A stretch of 64,000 nucleotides of DNA from an uncultured Paracoccaceae bacterium (GCA_947493745.1 CANLSM010000002.1:1-64000), one strand, 5' to 3'; shown: positions 48,122 to 58,129, numbered from the stretch's first letter. Notes: generated from the sequence alone by a model not told the origin. Made by a program: numbers and translations.

Positions 48122-50041
48122 TTATTCTATCGCGCCCTCGGCCCGAAGCTTTTCTGCTTTCTCCTCGGACCACCACCAGAAGTCAATCATCTTGAGCGCG
48201 GTCGGCGGGTAGGGCGGGAAATTCTCCGGATATTCATAGACATCATAGTAGGCCAGCGTGTGTACGGGCTTGTACCATTGCGGCACCCACATGCGTTCGG
48301 CGCGAAGCACCCGGTCAAGTGCTGCGATGGCGACATTCAGGCTTTCGCGATCGCGGGCTTCCTTGACCCGTTCGATCAGATAATCGACGGCGGGCGACTG
48401 CAGGCCGGGCATGTTGAAGACACTGTCATTGGCGGTCTTGGAGCCGAAATACTGTTTCAGCGCATTGCCGGGCGTGAGCGCCATGGGAAAATGGGTGACC
48501 GTTATGTCAAAATCATAGTTTGGCGGCTTCTCGCGATCCCTTGCCTGTGCATTGTCGACACGCTGATGCACGGCATCGATGCCAAGACGGCGCAGATTCT
48601 CGACATAAGGGTTGATCACCCGGTCGAAGGACGGGACGTCATTGAGAAACTCGACCCGCAGGGTCTCGCCATCCGCATTCTTGCGCATGCCATCCTGCAG
48701 GGTCCATCCGGCCTCTTCCAGCAGCGAGGCCGCTCTGCGCAGTGCACTGCGGTCCAGCTGCCTGAGCGGCGAGACCGGGGGCAGGACCGCTTCTTCGGTG
48801 AAGATACTCTCGGGCAGGAGATCGCGGATCGGCTCCAGCAGTTCAAGTTCCGCCTCGCTCGGCAACCCGGTCGCTGACAGATCGCTGTTGTCCCAGAAGG
48901 ATGTCACCCGCGAATAGATGCCGTAAAAGAGCGTCTCGTTGGACCATTCGAAATTGAACATCAGCCCGATGGCTTCGCGCACGCGCGGGTCCTTGAACTT
49001 GTCCCGGCGAAGGTTGAAGACAAATGACTGGGCAGGGGCAAGGCTGCCATCGGGCACCGGGTCCTTCACGATCCAGCCGTTCTCGAAGGCCGGAAAATCA
49101 TAACCTGTTGCCCAGATCAGCGAGGACGCCTCATTGCGGTAGTAGTAGTTGCCTGCCTTGAACCCCTCAAAGGCGGCGGTGTAGTCGGCATAGTATTCGA
49201 CCCGGACAGTGTCGAAGTTCCAGCGTCCGACATTCACCGGGATATCGTATCCCCAATAATCCGGATTGCGCCGGTATGTGATGGACCGCCCGGTATCCAT
49301 ACTGTCGATCTGATAGGGCGAGGAACCGAGCGCAGGTTCAAGCGTGTTTTTCGAGAAATCGACGTCGTTTTCCTCATAATACGCCTTGGAAAAGATCGGC
49401 AGGGTGCCTGCGCCGGCGGGCAGATCCCGGGTCTCGACCCCCTCGTTGAAGGTGTATTTGATCCGGTGAGGGCCAAGGACCTCTGCCGATTTGTAGTTTT
49501 CCTGCACGGTTGCGCGAAACGAGGGGAGGCCCTGCTCGCGCATGATCTCATAGGAGAATTTGACGTCCTCGGCCGTCAGGGAGGAGCCGTCGGCGAACCG
49601 CGCCTCGGGACGCAGGTTGAAGATGACCCAGGAGCGATCCTCGGGGTATTCCAGCGTTTCGGCCACCAGTCCGTAGAAGCTGTCGGGCTCATCATAGGAG
49701 GGCACGAGAAGGGTCTCGAATGGAACGCTGGAAAAGAGCGCGGCGCGGCCTTTCTGGACATAGGGATGCACGCTGTCGAATGCGCCGAACCACCAGCCGG
49801 AGTATTCACCGCCCTTGGGAGCATCCGGATTCACATAGTCGAAATGTGCAAAATCGGCGGGATACTTGAGATCGCCGAAGATGGAGATCCCATGTGACCT
49901 GATGATGGTTTCGGCGCGGGCGCAGTTGAGAAAAGTCAGGCAGATCAGAAGGAAGCCGAGGCCGGTGAGGCCAAGCAACCGGAAATACTGCCCTGGATGC
50001 TGGAGCCTAAGGCTGACGGCTATTGCGCGTTTCTTGTTCAT
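48122..50041 (-). CDS. yejA: Peptide-binding protein YejA
   Basis: A 639-residue family 5 extracellular solute-binding protein, the length expected for YejA. It has a Sec signal (hydrophobic segment about residues 20-40, cleavage near ARA). [20 protein letters not shown] and VNPDAPKGG are typical of the YejA subgroup. It starts the operon yejA-yejB-yejE-yejF-GNAT. In E. coli the system imports peptides including microcin C. Confidence 0.93.
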   Translation of the reverse strand: MNKKRAIAVSLRLQHPGQYFRLLGLTGLGFLLICLTFLNCARAETIIRSHGISIFGDLKYPADFAHFDYVNPDAPKGGEYSGWWFGAFDSVHPYVQKGRAALFSSVPFETLLVPSYDEPDSFYGLVAETLEYPEDRSWVIFNLRPEARFADGSSLTAEDVKFSYEIMREQGLPSFRATVQENYKSAEVLGPHRIKYTFNEGVETRDLPAGAGTLPIFSKAYYEENDVDFSKNTLEPALGSSPYQIDSMDTGRSITYRRNPDYWGYDIPVNVGRWNFDTVRVEYYADYTAAFEGFKAGNYYYRNEASSLIWATGYDFPAFENGWIVKDPVPDGSLAPAQSFVFNLRRDKFKDPRVREAIGLMFNFEWSNETLFYGIYSRVTSFWDNSDLSATGLPSEAELELLEPIRDLLPESIFTEEAVLPPVSPLRQLDRSALRRAASLLEEAGWTLQDGMRKNADGETLRVEFLNDVPSFDRVINPYVENLRRLGIDAVHQRVDNAQARDREKPPNYDFDITVTHFPMALTPGNALKQYFGSKTANDSVFNMPGLQSPAVDYLIERVKEARDRESLNVAIAALDRVLRAERMWVPQWYKPVHTLAYYDVYEYPENFPPYPPTALKMIDFWWWSEEKAEKLRAEGAIE

Positions 50042-50149
50042 AAGACCTCTGCCGACAATGACTTTCCCAAGTAAGGAGAGAGAGTAATGCGGAAATCGCG
50101 CGGGTAAAGGTCAAATGGTTGTGTGCACGGGAACCGGCAACACAGCGGA

Positions 50150-50198
50150 GCGCCCGTTCCGGGCGCACGACAACGAGCACCGGGACGGTGCCCGGTGC
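50150..50198. other. Two tandem hairpins downstream of the cytochrome c gene
   Basis: GCGCCCG-TTC-CGGGCGC (50150-50166) and GCACCGGG-N6-CCCGGTGC (50177-50198) lie 16 bases beyond the cytochrome c stop and before yejA. Neither has a T-run on either strand. They may terminate with a helper factor or stabilise the cytochrome transcript. Confidence 0.5.
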
Positions 50199-50213
50199 GG
50201 CATTTCGTCGGAA

Positions 50214-50726
50214 TTACTGGAATGTGGCCAGATAGGCGATCAGATCGGCCCGGTCTTGGACATCCCTCATGCCGCGATAGGCCATTTTTGTGCCGCTTGC
50301 GAAAGCCTTCGGGTTCAAGATGAACGCCGAGATATTCTCGGGCGTCCAGTCGCCTTCCATTTCGTTGAGCACATCGGAATAGTTGAAACCATCGGCGGCT
50401 GCGATGTCCCGGTCCACGATCCCGTGCAGGTAGGGTCCTGCGCCGTTTGCGCCCGGCTCCAGCTTGTGGCAGGCGGCGCAGGCACGGAAAAGCCCTTCAC
50501 CGGCTGCGGCATCAGCGGCTGCATAGACCTCGGCGAAATCGATCTCGGGCTCTTCTTCCACCGGCTCGGTTTCAGCGGATGCCACTTCGATCTCGTAGGC
50601 ATTGTGATGATCGTCGCCATGACCACCGGAGTGGTAGATCGCCTCCGCCCCGGTTTTCATCAGCAGGAACACAAGCAGTGCCCCGCAACCGGCGCCAACG
50701 AATTTGGTGATTTCCATCGTGTTCAT
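50214..50726 (-). CDS. Membrane-anchored c-type cytochrome (cytochrome c-552/CycM-like)
   Basis: A 170-residue cytochrome. An uncleaved N-terminal helix (about residues 9-25) is followed by a charged acidic linker with a His-rich patch (SGGHGDDHHNAYE) and a class I haem domain: CAACHKLEPGANGAGPYLHG binds haem, with the axial Met in SGTKMAYRGM. This architecture matches the membrane-bound cytochromes that carry electrons from the bc1 complex to terminal oxidases in rhodobacteria. The ATG at 50726 was chosen. It is divergent from pheA. Confidence 0.9.
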   Translation of the reverse strand: MNTMEITKFVGAGCGALLVFLLMKTGAEAIYHSGGHGDDHHNAYEIEVASAETEPVEEEPEIDFAEVYAAADAAAGEGLFRACAACHKLEPGANGAGPYLHGIVDRDIAAADGFNYSDVLNEMEGDWTPENISAFILNPKAFASGTKMAYRGMRDVQDRADLIAYLATFQ

Positions 50727-50858
50727 GTCAGCATTTACCCAAAGCAGTGAGCGGCCCGAGGGGCACAAGAATGTCGCCAGCGTTCTAGCCGCTTCCCCTC
50801 GGCATTTGCAAGGTATACTAAGCGCGACCAAACGACCGGGTTTAGGGAAAACAGGCGC

Positions 50859-51698
50859 ATGGCTGACAGGATATCGTTTCAGGGAGAGTTGGGGGCCTAT
50901 TCGCATCAGGCCTGTATCGAGGTCTATCCCGATATGGAGCCCTTGCCCTGCTCGACCTTCGAGGGCGCGATTGATCATGTGCGGGCCGGCACGGCGGCGC
51001 TGGCGATGATCCCGGTCGAGAACTCGACCTACGGGCGGGTGGCGGATGTGCACCAGATCCTGCCCGAAAGCGGCCTGCATATCATTGGCGAGCATTTCGT
51101 GCGGGTGCATATCAATCTGCTGGGCACCGAGGCGGCGACGCTGGACAGCATTCGCGAGGCGTCCAGCCACGCGGTGCTTCTGGGGCAGTGCCGGTCCTTC
51201 CTCAAGGAACACGGGATTGCCCGGATCACCGGTTTTGACACGGCGGGTGCGGCGAAGCATGTGCGCGAAGCGAACGATCCGCATCTGGGCGCGCTGGCCT
51301 CGCCCCTGGCGGGCGATATCTACGGTTTGAAAGTGCTGGCCGAGCATATCGAGGACAACAAGACAAACACCACGCGGTTTCTTGTTATGTCCCCGGACGA
51401 GGCCTGGGCGAACGCGGGCGACAATGTCCTGACCAGCTTTGTCTTCCGGGTGCGAAATCTGCCCGCGGCGCTTTACAAGGCGATGGGCGGGTTTGCGACC
51501 AATGGTGTGAACATGGTGAAGCTTGAAAGCTACATGGTGGGCGGCTCATTCACTGCGACCCAGTTCTATGCCGATATCGAAGGCCATCCGGAAGATGAGG
51601 CGGTCCAGCGTGCCATGGAGGAGCTGGACTATTTCACGTCCTATTTGAAGATCCTGGGCGTCTACGAGACCGACAACGCAAGGCGGGCAGTGGATTGA
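50859..51698 (+). CDS. pheA: Prephenate dehydratase PheA (monofunctional)
   Basis: A 279-residue enzyme converting prephenate to phenylpyruvate in phenylalanine synthesis. The catalytic region shows ISFQGELGAYSHQA, MIPVENSTYGRV, and NTTRFLVM with the conserved Thr and Arg. A C-terminal ACT domain (LTSFVFRVRNLPAALYKAMG, LESYMVGGSFTATQF) should bind phenylalanine for feedback inhibition. There is no chorismate mutase domain. Confidence 0.95.
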   Translation: MADRISFQGELGAYSHQACIEVYPDMEPLPCSTFEGAIDHVRAGTAALAMIPVENSTYGRVADVHQILPESGLHIIGEHFVRVHINLLGTEAATLDSIREASSHAVLLGQCRSFLKEHGIARITGFDTAGAAKHVREANDPHLGALASPLAGDIYGLKVLAEHIEDNKTNTTRFLVMSPDEAWANAGDNVLTSFVFRVRNLPAALYKAMGGFATNGVNMVKLESYMVGGSFTATQFYADIEGHPEDEAVQRAMEELDYFTSYLKILGVYETDNARRAVD

Positions 51699-52023
51699 AG
51701 CCCTGAGGCACGCCGCTTCACGCGATCTGGTGCCTGCTGGGATGCAGATGGCGGACACCTGCGGCTTCACTAGCCACCCACTCAGAAAGGGCGTCTGCGC
51801 AGTTTCCGCTCGAACCAGAGATCGACGCATCCGCGGTGGTGCGGTGCAATACCAGATGAGAGATCTCCCGGAAACCGGGGTTTCCTTGCCCGTTTCATCA
51901 GTTGAGCGCGCATTGGAAAGTCGCTGATGTAAATCTCGGGCACGTCAGCCATTCCTGATGCCGCATGCATTCATGCCAATGTGTGAACCAATTGTTCGAC
52001 CTTATCCCGACCACCAACGATAC
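51699..52023. other. Gene-poor interval between pheA and the SRPBCC gene
   Basis: This 325-base interval has no convincing gene. An inverted repeat AGGCAC/GTGCCT (51706-51735) follows pheA without a T-run. A leftward 62-codon frame at 51782-51970 is open, but has no recognisable homology or ribosome site. Confidence 0.5.
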
Positions 52024-52491
52024 TCAGTCGTCTGCCTGGTATTCCTTCTCCCAGATGCGGGTGCCGCGCCGCAGCGCGCGTTGCAACTGGTTCTGCAACC
52101 TGGCCTTTGCGAGTTGCAGTGGTTTGATCAGGAGACGCGCGCGGAAGGTCTTGGGTACGGCCAGAATATCAACGGTCACGCGGGTGCGTTGAGGCGCGAG
52201 CTCAAGGAACTCCATGGCAAAGGTGATCTCGGTGCCGCGGTGGTTCGAGGTGATGGCCAGACCGTCGATCGGGCTGAAATCGCTCAGTTCGGCGGTTGAG
52301 TTCAGCGTGATCGCTCGCAACCGGCCCGAGATATGCCATTTATGCCCGATCTTCGGTGACCCCGTGACCAGATGCTCGACATGCAGACCGCGCTCCAGCG
52401 CCAGCACTTCGTAGTGGGCAAAGTTCGAGGCGCGCGCGAAGGCCACGTCCTGAGGGATGCGAACATCCCGGCTGGCGCTGAGTTCGATCAA
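52024..52491 (-). CDS. SRPBCC (START-like) family protein
   Basis: A 155-residue protein with the polyketide-cyclase/START-like pattern: an N-terminal strand with DVRIPQDVAFARASNF, central beta strands (ITSNHRGTEITFAMEFLELA) and a C-terminal helix. It probably binds a hydrophobic ligand; the role is unknown. The start codon is TTG, overlapping the nudC stop (TTGA), so the pair is translationally coupled. Confidence 0.75.
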   Translation of the reverse strand: MIELSASRDVRIPQDVAFARASNFAHYEVLALERGLHVEHLVTGSPKIGHKWHISGRLRAITLNSTAELSDFSPIDGLAITSNHRGTEITFAMEFLELAPQRTRVTVDILAVPKTFRARLLIKPLQLAKARLQNQLQRALRRGTRIWEKEYQADD

Positions 52492-53465
52492 AGCTCCAGC
52501 CTCACGCTGTCCGACAGCCAGCGATCGAGAAGGAAACGTGCGATTGCGCCATAACGGGCCGGTTTCATCGCCGGATTGTTGCCGGCGATGATCTCCATCA
52601 TGTCCTGTCTCGTGACCCAGATGGCGTCTTCCAGCTCGACCGGATCAAGCGTGATGCTTTCGCTCAGCGCGCGGCCCCAGCAGCCGATCATCAGCGACGC
52701 CGGGAACGGCCATGGCTGCGAGGACAGGTATCCGACATCGCCGACCGGCACACCCGCTTCCTCGAACACCTCGCGGCGCACGGCGGCCTCGATTGTCTCG
52801 CCGGGTTCCATGAAACCTGCGAGAAGCGAGTACATCCCCTCCGGCCAGCCCGGTGAGCGCCCCATCAGAACCTTGTCACCCGAGACGATCAGCATGATGA
52901 CGACCGGGTCCGTGCGTGGAAAGTGCTTTGCGTCACAGGCGGGACAGGTGCGTTGCCAGCCTGCGTCGGTGACATCGGACGGTGCGCCGCATTGCGCACA
53001 GAAACGGTGATTGTCATGCCAGCCGAAAATACCCTTGGCCCCGGCGGCATTGCCCGCATCGATTGACGAGATCATACCCATCACCATTCGCAGATCCCGG
53101 AACGCCTGATCGGACGCAAAGGACGGGTGCTGGTTGGCGGAGTGATCGCGAAATGACGCGAGCGCCTCGGCGTCCGCGCCGGGGTCTGTCCAGGCCGAGA
53201 CATCATAGGCAAAGCGTGGTGCGCCATCCTCCAGCCCCAGGAAGATCGGCGGCACGGCAGCTTCTGCCAGAACCGGAGCATCCATCGGAAGCCAGCAGAG
53301 CGCTGGCCGGTCCGTGCCCTCGAAGACCGGTTTTCCGCGCCAGAATGCGAGCGCACGGGCCGTGGGATCGTCCTTCATTCGTGCCTGCGCTGCCGCATCG
53401 CCCCTCAGATGAGTGGCGCGATCAAAGGTCTCGGCTGCAAAGGTTACCGCTTCACTGTCTTTCAT
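52488..53465 (-). CDS. nudC: NAD+ diphosphatase NudC
   Basis: A 325-residue Nudix hydrolase that cleaves NAD(H) and decaps NAD-capped RNA. It has a four-Cys zinc ribbon (CAQCG, CPAC), the Nudix box GFMEPGETIEAAVRREVFEE ending in AG, and the NudC-specific SQPWPFPASLM after it. The length is typical of alphaproteobacterial NudC with its long N-terminal domain. Confidence 0.95.
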   Translation of the reverse strand: MKDSEAVTFAAETFDRATHLRGDAAAQARMKDDPTARALAFWRGKPVFEGTDRPALCWLPMDAPVLAEAAVPPIFLGLEDGAPRFAYDVSAWTDPGADAEALASFRDHSANQHPSFASDQAFRDLRMVMGMISSIDAGNAAGAKGIFGWHDNHRFCAQCGAPSDVTDAGWQRTCPACDAKHFPRTDPVVIMLIVSGDKVLMGRSPGWPEGMYSLLAGFMEPGETIEAAVRREVFEEAGVPVGDVGYLSSQPWPFPASLMIGCWGRALSESITLDPVELEDAIWVTRQDMMEIIAGNNPAMKPARYGAIARFLLDRWLSDSVRLEL

Positions 53466-53584
53466 CTGCCTGTCCCGTTTGGGCTCTCCACCCGGTCTTT
53501 TGCGGCAATTTGACCCTTTGGGGGTGATGGTGCAATGCCAAATAGAAATCTTGGTTTGCGCCCGGGCAGGTTGGCCACACGGAC

Positions 53585-53613
53585 TTGCGGGCAGGAGGGA
53601 AGGGGTCTATATG
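53585..53613 (+). promoter_or_regulatory. Probable sigma-70 type promoter of ffs
   Basis: TTGCGG (53585-53590), a 17-base spacer and TATATG (53608-53613) end a few bases before the SRP RNA 5' end, as expected for a constitutive structural-RNA promoter. Confidence 0.5.
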
Positions 53614-53616
53614 ACC

Positions 53617-53718
53617 GGGTGAGAGGTTGGCGCGGGCGAGCGCCTCGCCAACCCGGTCAGGTCCGGAAGGAAGCAGCCGTAACGAGCCCCGCTTGGGTCG
53701 TTGTCCAGCCTCTCACTC
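53617..53718 (+). ncRNA. ffs: Small signal recognition particle RNA (4.5S RNA)
   Basis: The conserved apical loop region GGTCAGGTCCGGAAGGAAGC at 53655-53674, followed by AGCCGTAACGAG, is the universal Ffh-binding domain of bacterial SRP RNA. The ends pair: GTGAGAGG (53619-53626) with CCTCTCAC (53709-53716). The length of about 100 bases is normal for alphaproteobacteria. With Ffh it targets membrane proteins to the translocon. The ends are accurate to a few bases. Confidence 0.95.
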
Positions 53719-53886
53719 TCTTTCCATGATTGGAGAACCCTGCGGAAGCGACGTCCGCGAACGGGTCGCAGATATTCTGTCTGTGGCGGGCGCAACACCG
53801 ACAGCGTTGACAAGGTCATCGCCGGGCTGCTCAACTGAATTTCAAGGAAAAACCGGTCGTATGAGAAAAAGCCCGGAGGGAGAAAA

Positions 53887-55020
53887 ATGGACGTTTCCGC
53901 CCCGACTTACACCCTGGGTATCGAAGAAGAATATCTGCTGGTCGACAAGGAGACCCTCGATCTCGCGGACGCGCCCGAGGAGCTTATGCGGGATTGCTCC
54001 GAGAAGCTGGGTGAGAAAGTCAGCCCGGAATTTCTCAAATGCCAGATCGAGGTCGGGACGGGGGTCTGCAAGACCGTTGCTGAGGCGCGGGAGGATCTGG
54101 CGCATCTCAGACGCTCGGTCGCAGAGGTAGCCGACCGGCATGGGCTGGCCCCTCTGGCCGTTTCGACCCATCCTTTTGCCAACTGGCAGAAGCAACAGTT
54201 CACTGACAAGGAGCGCTACCGGACACTTGAGAAAGATCTCGCCGGTGTTGCCCGCCGGATGCTGATCGGCGGCATGCATGTTCATGTAGGCATTGACGAC
54301 AATGACCTGCGTATGGATTTGCTTGGCCAGTTCTCTTATTTCCTGCCTCACCTCCTGGCGCTTTCGACCTCTTCGCCGTTCTGGGAAGGCGAGGAAACCG
54401 GGCTTCGCTCGTACCGGCTCACGGTTTTCGACAATCTGCCCCGGACCGGACTGCCGCCGGATTTTTCGAGCTTCGTTGAGTACGAGAGGTCCATTCAGGC
54501 CATCATCCAGACCGATGTGATTGAGGACGCCTCCAAGATCTGGTGGGATCTGCGCCCTTCGGCGCGGTTCCCGACGCTGGAGTCGCGCATTTGCGATGTT
54601 TCGCCCCGTCTGAATGACGCCATTGCCATCGCCGCCCTGACCCAATCGCTTTTCAAGATGCTTTGCGTTCTGGCGAGCGAAAACAAACGCTGGCGCAGAT
54701 ATGACCGTTTCCTGATTGACGAGAACCGCTGGCGGGCGCTTCGCTACGGTCTGACGAAAGGGCTGATCGACTTTGGTCGCGGGGAGATCGTGCCATTCGA
54801 TGAACTGCTGCCGGAACTCATCGAGCTGGTCACCCCGCACGCGGCGGATCTGGGATGTCTCAACGAGGTTCAAAGCGCCGCGACCATTCTGGAGCGGGGC
54901 ACAAGTGCGGACCGGCAGATCAAGGCCTTCCATTCTGCCCGGGAACAGGGGGCGGATCGCGAGGAAGCACTGAAGGAAGTCGTGCGTGAGTTGATCCGCG
55001 AATTCAACGAGGATCTCTGA
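53887..55020 (+). CDS. YbdK-type carboxylate-amine ligase (GCS2 family)
   Basis: A 377-residue protein of the GCS2/YbdK glutamate-cysteine-ligase family. Family segments are [52 protein letters not shown] and [16 protein letters not shown]. YbdK proteins show weak glutamate-cysteine ligase activity and their physiological product is not settled. The ATG at 53887 has GGAGGG 7 bases upstream. It is the first gene of a rightward series with a DUF2254 gene and an MscS gene. Confidence 0.9.
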   Translation: MDVSAPTYTLGIEEEYLLVDKETLDLADAPEELMRDCSEKLGEKVSPEFLKCQIEVGTGVCKTVAEAREDLAHLRRSVAEVADRHGLAPLAVSTHPFANWQKQQFTDKERYRTLEKDLAGVARRMLIGGMHVHVGIDDNDLRMDLLGQFSYFLPHLLALSTSSPFWEGEETGLRSYRLTVFDNLPRTGLPPDFSSFVEYERSIQAIIQTDVIEDASKIWWDLRPSARFPTLESRICDVSPRLNDAIAIAALTQSLFKMLCVLASENKRWRRYDRFLIDENRWRALRYGLTKGLIDFGRGEIVPFDELLPELIELVTPHAADLGCLNEVQSAATILERGTSADRQIKAFHSAREQGADREEALKEVVRELIREFNEDL

Positions 55021-55131
55021 TGCGGTGCCGTAAAGGTAACCATATGTCCGGCAAGGTTTTTCTGACAGAAATTCCGGTTGCGCGGGCATCGGGCTGTAGC
55101 CTTTTGCCGGTCGGAATGCGAAGCTGACCGC

Positions 55132-56445
55132 ATGATACGAAAGCTTATTCCCGGCCCGCTTCTGGTTGGCCTGAACCGCCTGATCGGCGGTTTTCTCTTC
55201 GTGCCCTCGCTGATCGCGCTTCTCGGTGTTCTGCTGGCCTTTGTGGTGGTCTGGATAGACCGCGCATGGGTCCCCGACGCGTTCGAGGCCTGGGGCAGAA
55301 TTCTCAACATCAATGCGACCGGGGCCCGGTCCGTTCTGGCGACCATCGCCGGTGCGACGATGACGGTCATCAGCCTGGTCTATTCGCTGACACTGGTGGT
55401 CTTCACGCTGGCGGCGGCCAATATCGGCCCGCGGCTGCTGGAGAATTTCACCAACAACCGGGTCAATCAGATCACCATCGGTCTGCTGGCAGCGACGTTC
55501 CTCTATGCACTTATCGTGCTCTATATCGTCGGTGAGAACGAGGTTCCCAAATTGTCCGTTGCGGTGGCGATCGCACTGGTCACCATCAGTCTCTTCTCGC
55601 TCATCTATTTCGTGAACGACGCCGCCCGCAGTGTGAAGGTGGACAGCGAGATCGCCCGCACGCAGAACGCACTGCGAAGAGCCATAAAGCACATGCTGAC
55701 AGATGAGCCGCAAGAGCTTGAGAACGAACAGGATCATATCCCCGAAGGCGATTGCACCGTCGTCGAGGCGAGGGTGGCAGGCTACGTGACGGCGGTCGAC
55801 ATCCCCGAGCTGAAGCGCCTTGCGGTCGCGGGCGGCGGTTTCGTCAACATGATCGTTCAGCTGGGCGACCATGTTGTCCTGGGTGAGCCGATTGCGCATC
55901 TCATCGGGTGTAACGGGGACTGCAAGCCGGAAGACGTGCACCGCGCCGTGCTGATCGCAGATGCACGGTCGCCCGATGGCGACATCAAGTTCAACATTCA
56001 TCTGGGCGTCGAGATCGCCCTGCGGGCGCTGTCGCCCGGTATCAATGACAGCTACACGGCGCTGAGCGCGATTGATCACATGTCCGGTTCGCTCGCCGTG
56101 ATCCTGCAGCGCGGTGTGCCGTCAGCCCTCTATCGCGACGAGGAAGGTTCACCGCGGGTCTGGATGCAGATCATCGGCATCAAGGACATCATCGGGGTTG
56201 CGCTTCACCCTCTCAGGCGTGCCGCACGAGGCAACATGCTTGTCACGCTTCGGCTTGTCATCGCGGTCGGAAAACTGAGGGCCTCGGCCTATGAGCGCCA
56301 TGCTCCGATCCTTCGGAAACACCTTTTGCTGATCGCGAGAGATGCGCAGCACAGCATTCAGAGTCAGCATGACCGCCAGGAACTTGCGGAGGCGTTCCGG
56401 GATGCCAGGAAGGGTTTCCGCAGGCCTGTGACAGCGTCGACTTGA
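55132..56445 (+). CDS. DUF2254 membrane protein
   Basis: A 437-residue inner-membrane protein with four helices in the first 180 residues (about 15-40, 70-95, 110-135, 140-160), then a soluble domain with GLNRLIGGFLFVP at the start, VSLVY-like TVISLVYSLTLVVFTLA, NRVNQITIG and SPGINDSYTALSAIDHM, which I recognise as the DUF2254 pattern. Function is unknown. The ATG at 55132 was chosen; the upstream in-frame TTG at 55078 is unlikely. The MscS-like gene follows after 13 bases, so the two are probably co-transcribed. Confidence 0.82.
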   Translation: MIRKLIPGPLLVGLNRLIGGFLFVPSLIALLGVLLAFVVVWIDRAWVPDAFEAWGRILNINATGARSVLATIAGATMTVISLVYSLTLVVFTLAAANIGPRLLENFTNNRVNQITIGLLAATFLYALIVLYIVGENEVPKLSVAVAIALVTISLFSLIYFVNDAARSVKVDSEIARTQNALRRAIKHMLTDEPQELENEQDHIPEGDCTVVEARVAGYVTAVDIPELKRLAVAGGGFVNMIVQLGDHVVLGEPIAHLIGCNGDCKPEDVHRAVLIADARSPDGDIKFNIHLGVEIALRALSPGINDSYTALSAIDHMSGSLAVILQRGVPSALYRDEEGSPRVWMQIIGIKDIIGVALHPLRRAARGNMLVTLRLVIAVGKLRASAYERHAPILRKHLLLIARDAQHSIQSQHDRQELAEAFRDARKGFRRPVTAST

Positions 56446-56458
56446 GAGGGGGTTTCAA

Positions 56459-57793
56459 ATGTATCTGTCTTTGACGCGGCTGGTGATTGTTCTGGTATTT
56501 TGCCTGCTCCCGTTTTCAGGATTTGCGCAGTCTGCCGAGGACAACGGCCCTGACGGCACGATCTCGGTGGAAGGTGCGCCGGGAACCGACCGTGCCATTG
56601 CCTCGACCATCCGCAACATTCTGCGAGAGATTGACGGATTCAACGAGGTCAGCGTGTCCGTTGCCGCTGGCGTTGTCACGCTGGAGGGCAGTGTTCTCGA
56701 CAGCGAGGGGGCAGACGAGCTGGAGCGGCTGGTCAGCCGGGTTGAGGGGGTGGTTGCCATCCGCAACCGCGTGGTTGAGACAACCGATCTGACCAAGCGA
56801 CTGACCCCGGTCGTGGACCGGTTTCAGGACCGCTTTGATACCGCGATAGCCTTCTTGCCCTTGCTGGCTGTTGCCGCGATTGCGTTCGCACTTGTGGCAT
56901 TGCTTGGCTTCTTCATCGCGGCCCGAAAATTCCCTTGGGTCAGGCTGGCACCGAACGCGTTTATTGCCGATATCTACCGGCAGCTTGTGCGAATTGCGTT
57001 CGTCATTGCCGGTCTTGTGGTGGCGCTTGATATCGTGGGTGCCACGGCCCTTCTGGGCACCATTCTGGGGGCTGCGGGTATCATCGGTCTGGCCATCGGC
57101 TTTGCGGTGCGCGACACGGTGGAGAACTTCATCGCCAGCATCATGCTGAGCATCCGGCAGCCCTTCGCACCCAACGATTTCATCGAGATCGAGGGTGACA
57201 GTGGCAACGTGATCCGCCTTACATCACGCGCAACGGTTCTGCTCTCGCCCGATGGCAATCATATCCGCATACCCAATGCCATCGTCTTCAAATCGAGGAT
57301 CGTGAACTATTCACGCAACAACGAGCGCCGGTTTGATTTTACGCTCGGGATCGATGCGGATGCGGACATCACGGCGGCAAGGGATGTGGTGCTTGCTGCC
57401 CTGAACAAGCTGACTTTTGTGCTGCAGGATCCGGCCCCATCCGTCTGGGTTCAGGATGTCGGGGATTCAAATGTGATCCTGTTTCTGGCGGCCTGGATCG
57501 ACCAGCGCAAGTCGGACTATGCAAGAGCTCGGGGCGAGGCCATCCGCACCACCAAGGTCGAGTTGGAGACCGCAGGTTTCGGTCTGCCCGAGCCGATATA
57601 CAGGCTGCGATTTGATGAAAAGGTTGCTCTGCCGGAGCCGCAACCCGCACCCGTCAAGAGACCTCCGCCCCGGCAGCAGGACCCGGCAGATGCGCAGGCC
57701 GAAAAAGACGACACGATCGAACGGCTGGTCGAGGAGGAACGCGAAGACGCGGCGAACGAGGACCTGCTTTCCGAAGATGCACCCAAGGAATAG
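56459..57793 (+). CDS. MscS-type mechanosensitive channel with an N-terminal BON domain
   Basis: A 444-residue channel protein. It has a signal peptide (cleavage after FAQ, about residue 23), a periplasmic BON domain (about 45-105: FNEVSVSVAAGVVTLEGSVL), three membrane helices, the pore-lining helix LGAAGIIGLAIGFAVRDTVE, and the MscS beta domain (PFAPNDFIEIEGDSG, HIRIPNAIVFKSRIVNYS). A Pro-rich, acidic 60-residue tail follows. BON domains bind phospholipid or outer-membrane proteins, so the fusion may couple channel gating to envelope strain. Confidence 0.9.
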   Translation: MYLSLTRLVIVLVFCLLPFSGFAQSAEDNGPDGTISVEGAPGTDRAIASTIRNILREIDGFNEVSVSVAAGVVTLEGSVLDSEGADELERLVSRVEGVVAIRNRVVETTDLTKRLTPVVDRFQDRFDTAIAFLPLLAVAAIAFALVALLGFFIAARKFPWVRLAPNAFIADIYRQLVRIAFVIAGLVVALDIVGATALLGTILGAAGIIGLAIGFAVRDTVENFIASIMLSIRQPFAPNDFIEIEGDSGNVIRLTSRATVLLSPDGNHIRIPNAIVFKSRIVNYSRNNERRFDFTLGIDADADITAARDVVLAALNKLTFVLQDPAPSVWVQDVGDSNVILFLAAWIDQRKSDYARARGEAIRTTKVELETAGFGLPEPIYRLRFDEKVALPEPQPAPVKRPPPRQQDPADAQAEKDDTIERLVEEEREDAANEDLLSEDAPKE

Positions 57794-57827
57794 AAAAAGG
57801 CTCCCCAACCGGAGTTGAAGAGCCTTT
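57794..57827 (-). terminator. Terminator between the csbD and MscS gene ends
   Basis: AAAGGCTC (57796-57803) pairs with GAGCCTTT (57820-57827). Read leftward, the stem is followed by TTTTT, giving a good terminator for csbD. Read rightward, it directly follows the MscS gene but the T-run is short, so it may work less well in that direction. Confidence 0.75.
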
Positions 57828-57845
57828 GATGATTGCTTTATCGGG

Positions 57846-58043
57846 TCAATGCTTGCTGAGCCACTCGTCCACTTCACGCTCGGCCTCGTCTTCGGCCTTG
57901 CCATAGCGCTCCTGGATTTTGCCGACGAGCTGTTTGCGATTTCCATTGATGACGTCCATGTCGTCATTGGTAAGCTCGCCCCACTTTTCCTGTGCACTGC
58001 CTTTGAACTGTTCCCATTTACCTTCGATCTGGTTCCAATTCAT
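57846..58043 (-). CDS. CsbD-family stress protein
   Basis: A 65-residue hydrophilic protein: MNWNQIEGKWEQFKGSAQEK, then WGELTNDD and KQLVGKIQERYGKAEDEAE are the CsbD signatures. CsbD-type proteins are induced by general stress, under sigma-B in Bacillus and often under EcfG in alphaproteobacteria. It lies 86 bases downstream of the PLDc_N gene, with no EcfG-type promoter of its own that I can find, so it may be read from the promoter at 58352-58376. Confidence 0.93.
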   Translation of the reverse strand: MNWNQIEGKWEQFKGSAQEKWGELTNDDMDVINGNRKQLVGKIQERYGKAEDEAEREVDEWLSKH

Positions 58044-58129
58044 GAACCTCTCCTTCCGTTATTTGCTGATGCGTTATCGACTGATCTGATAACTAGGGCG
58101 ACGGCCCCCGAGCCCTTTGCGGCTTTGCG

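Noticed and set aside
51706-51735. Inverted repeat AGGCAC/GTGCCT after pheA as a terminator
   Set aside because: A short stem with a long loop and no T-run.
51782-51970. 62-codon leftward frame after pheA
   Set aside because: Arg-rich, no ribosome site and no family; more likely chance or a decayed remnant.
53721-53886. Possible EcfG-type promoter before the YbdK gene
   Set aside because: The nearest match begins GGAAA instead of GGAAC and has no correctly spaced CGTT.
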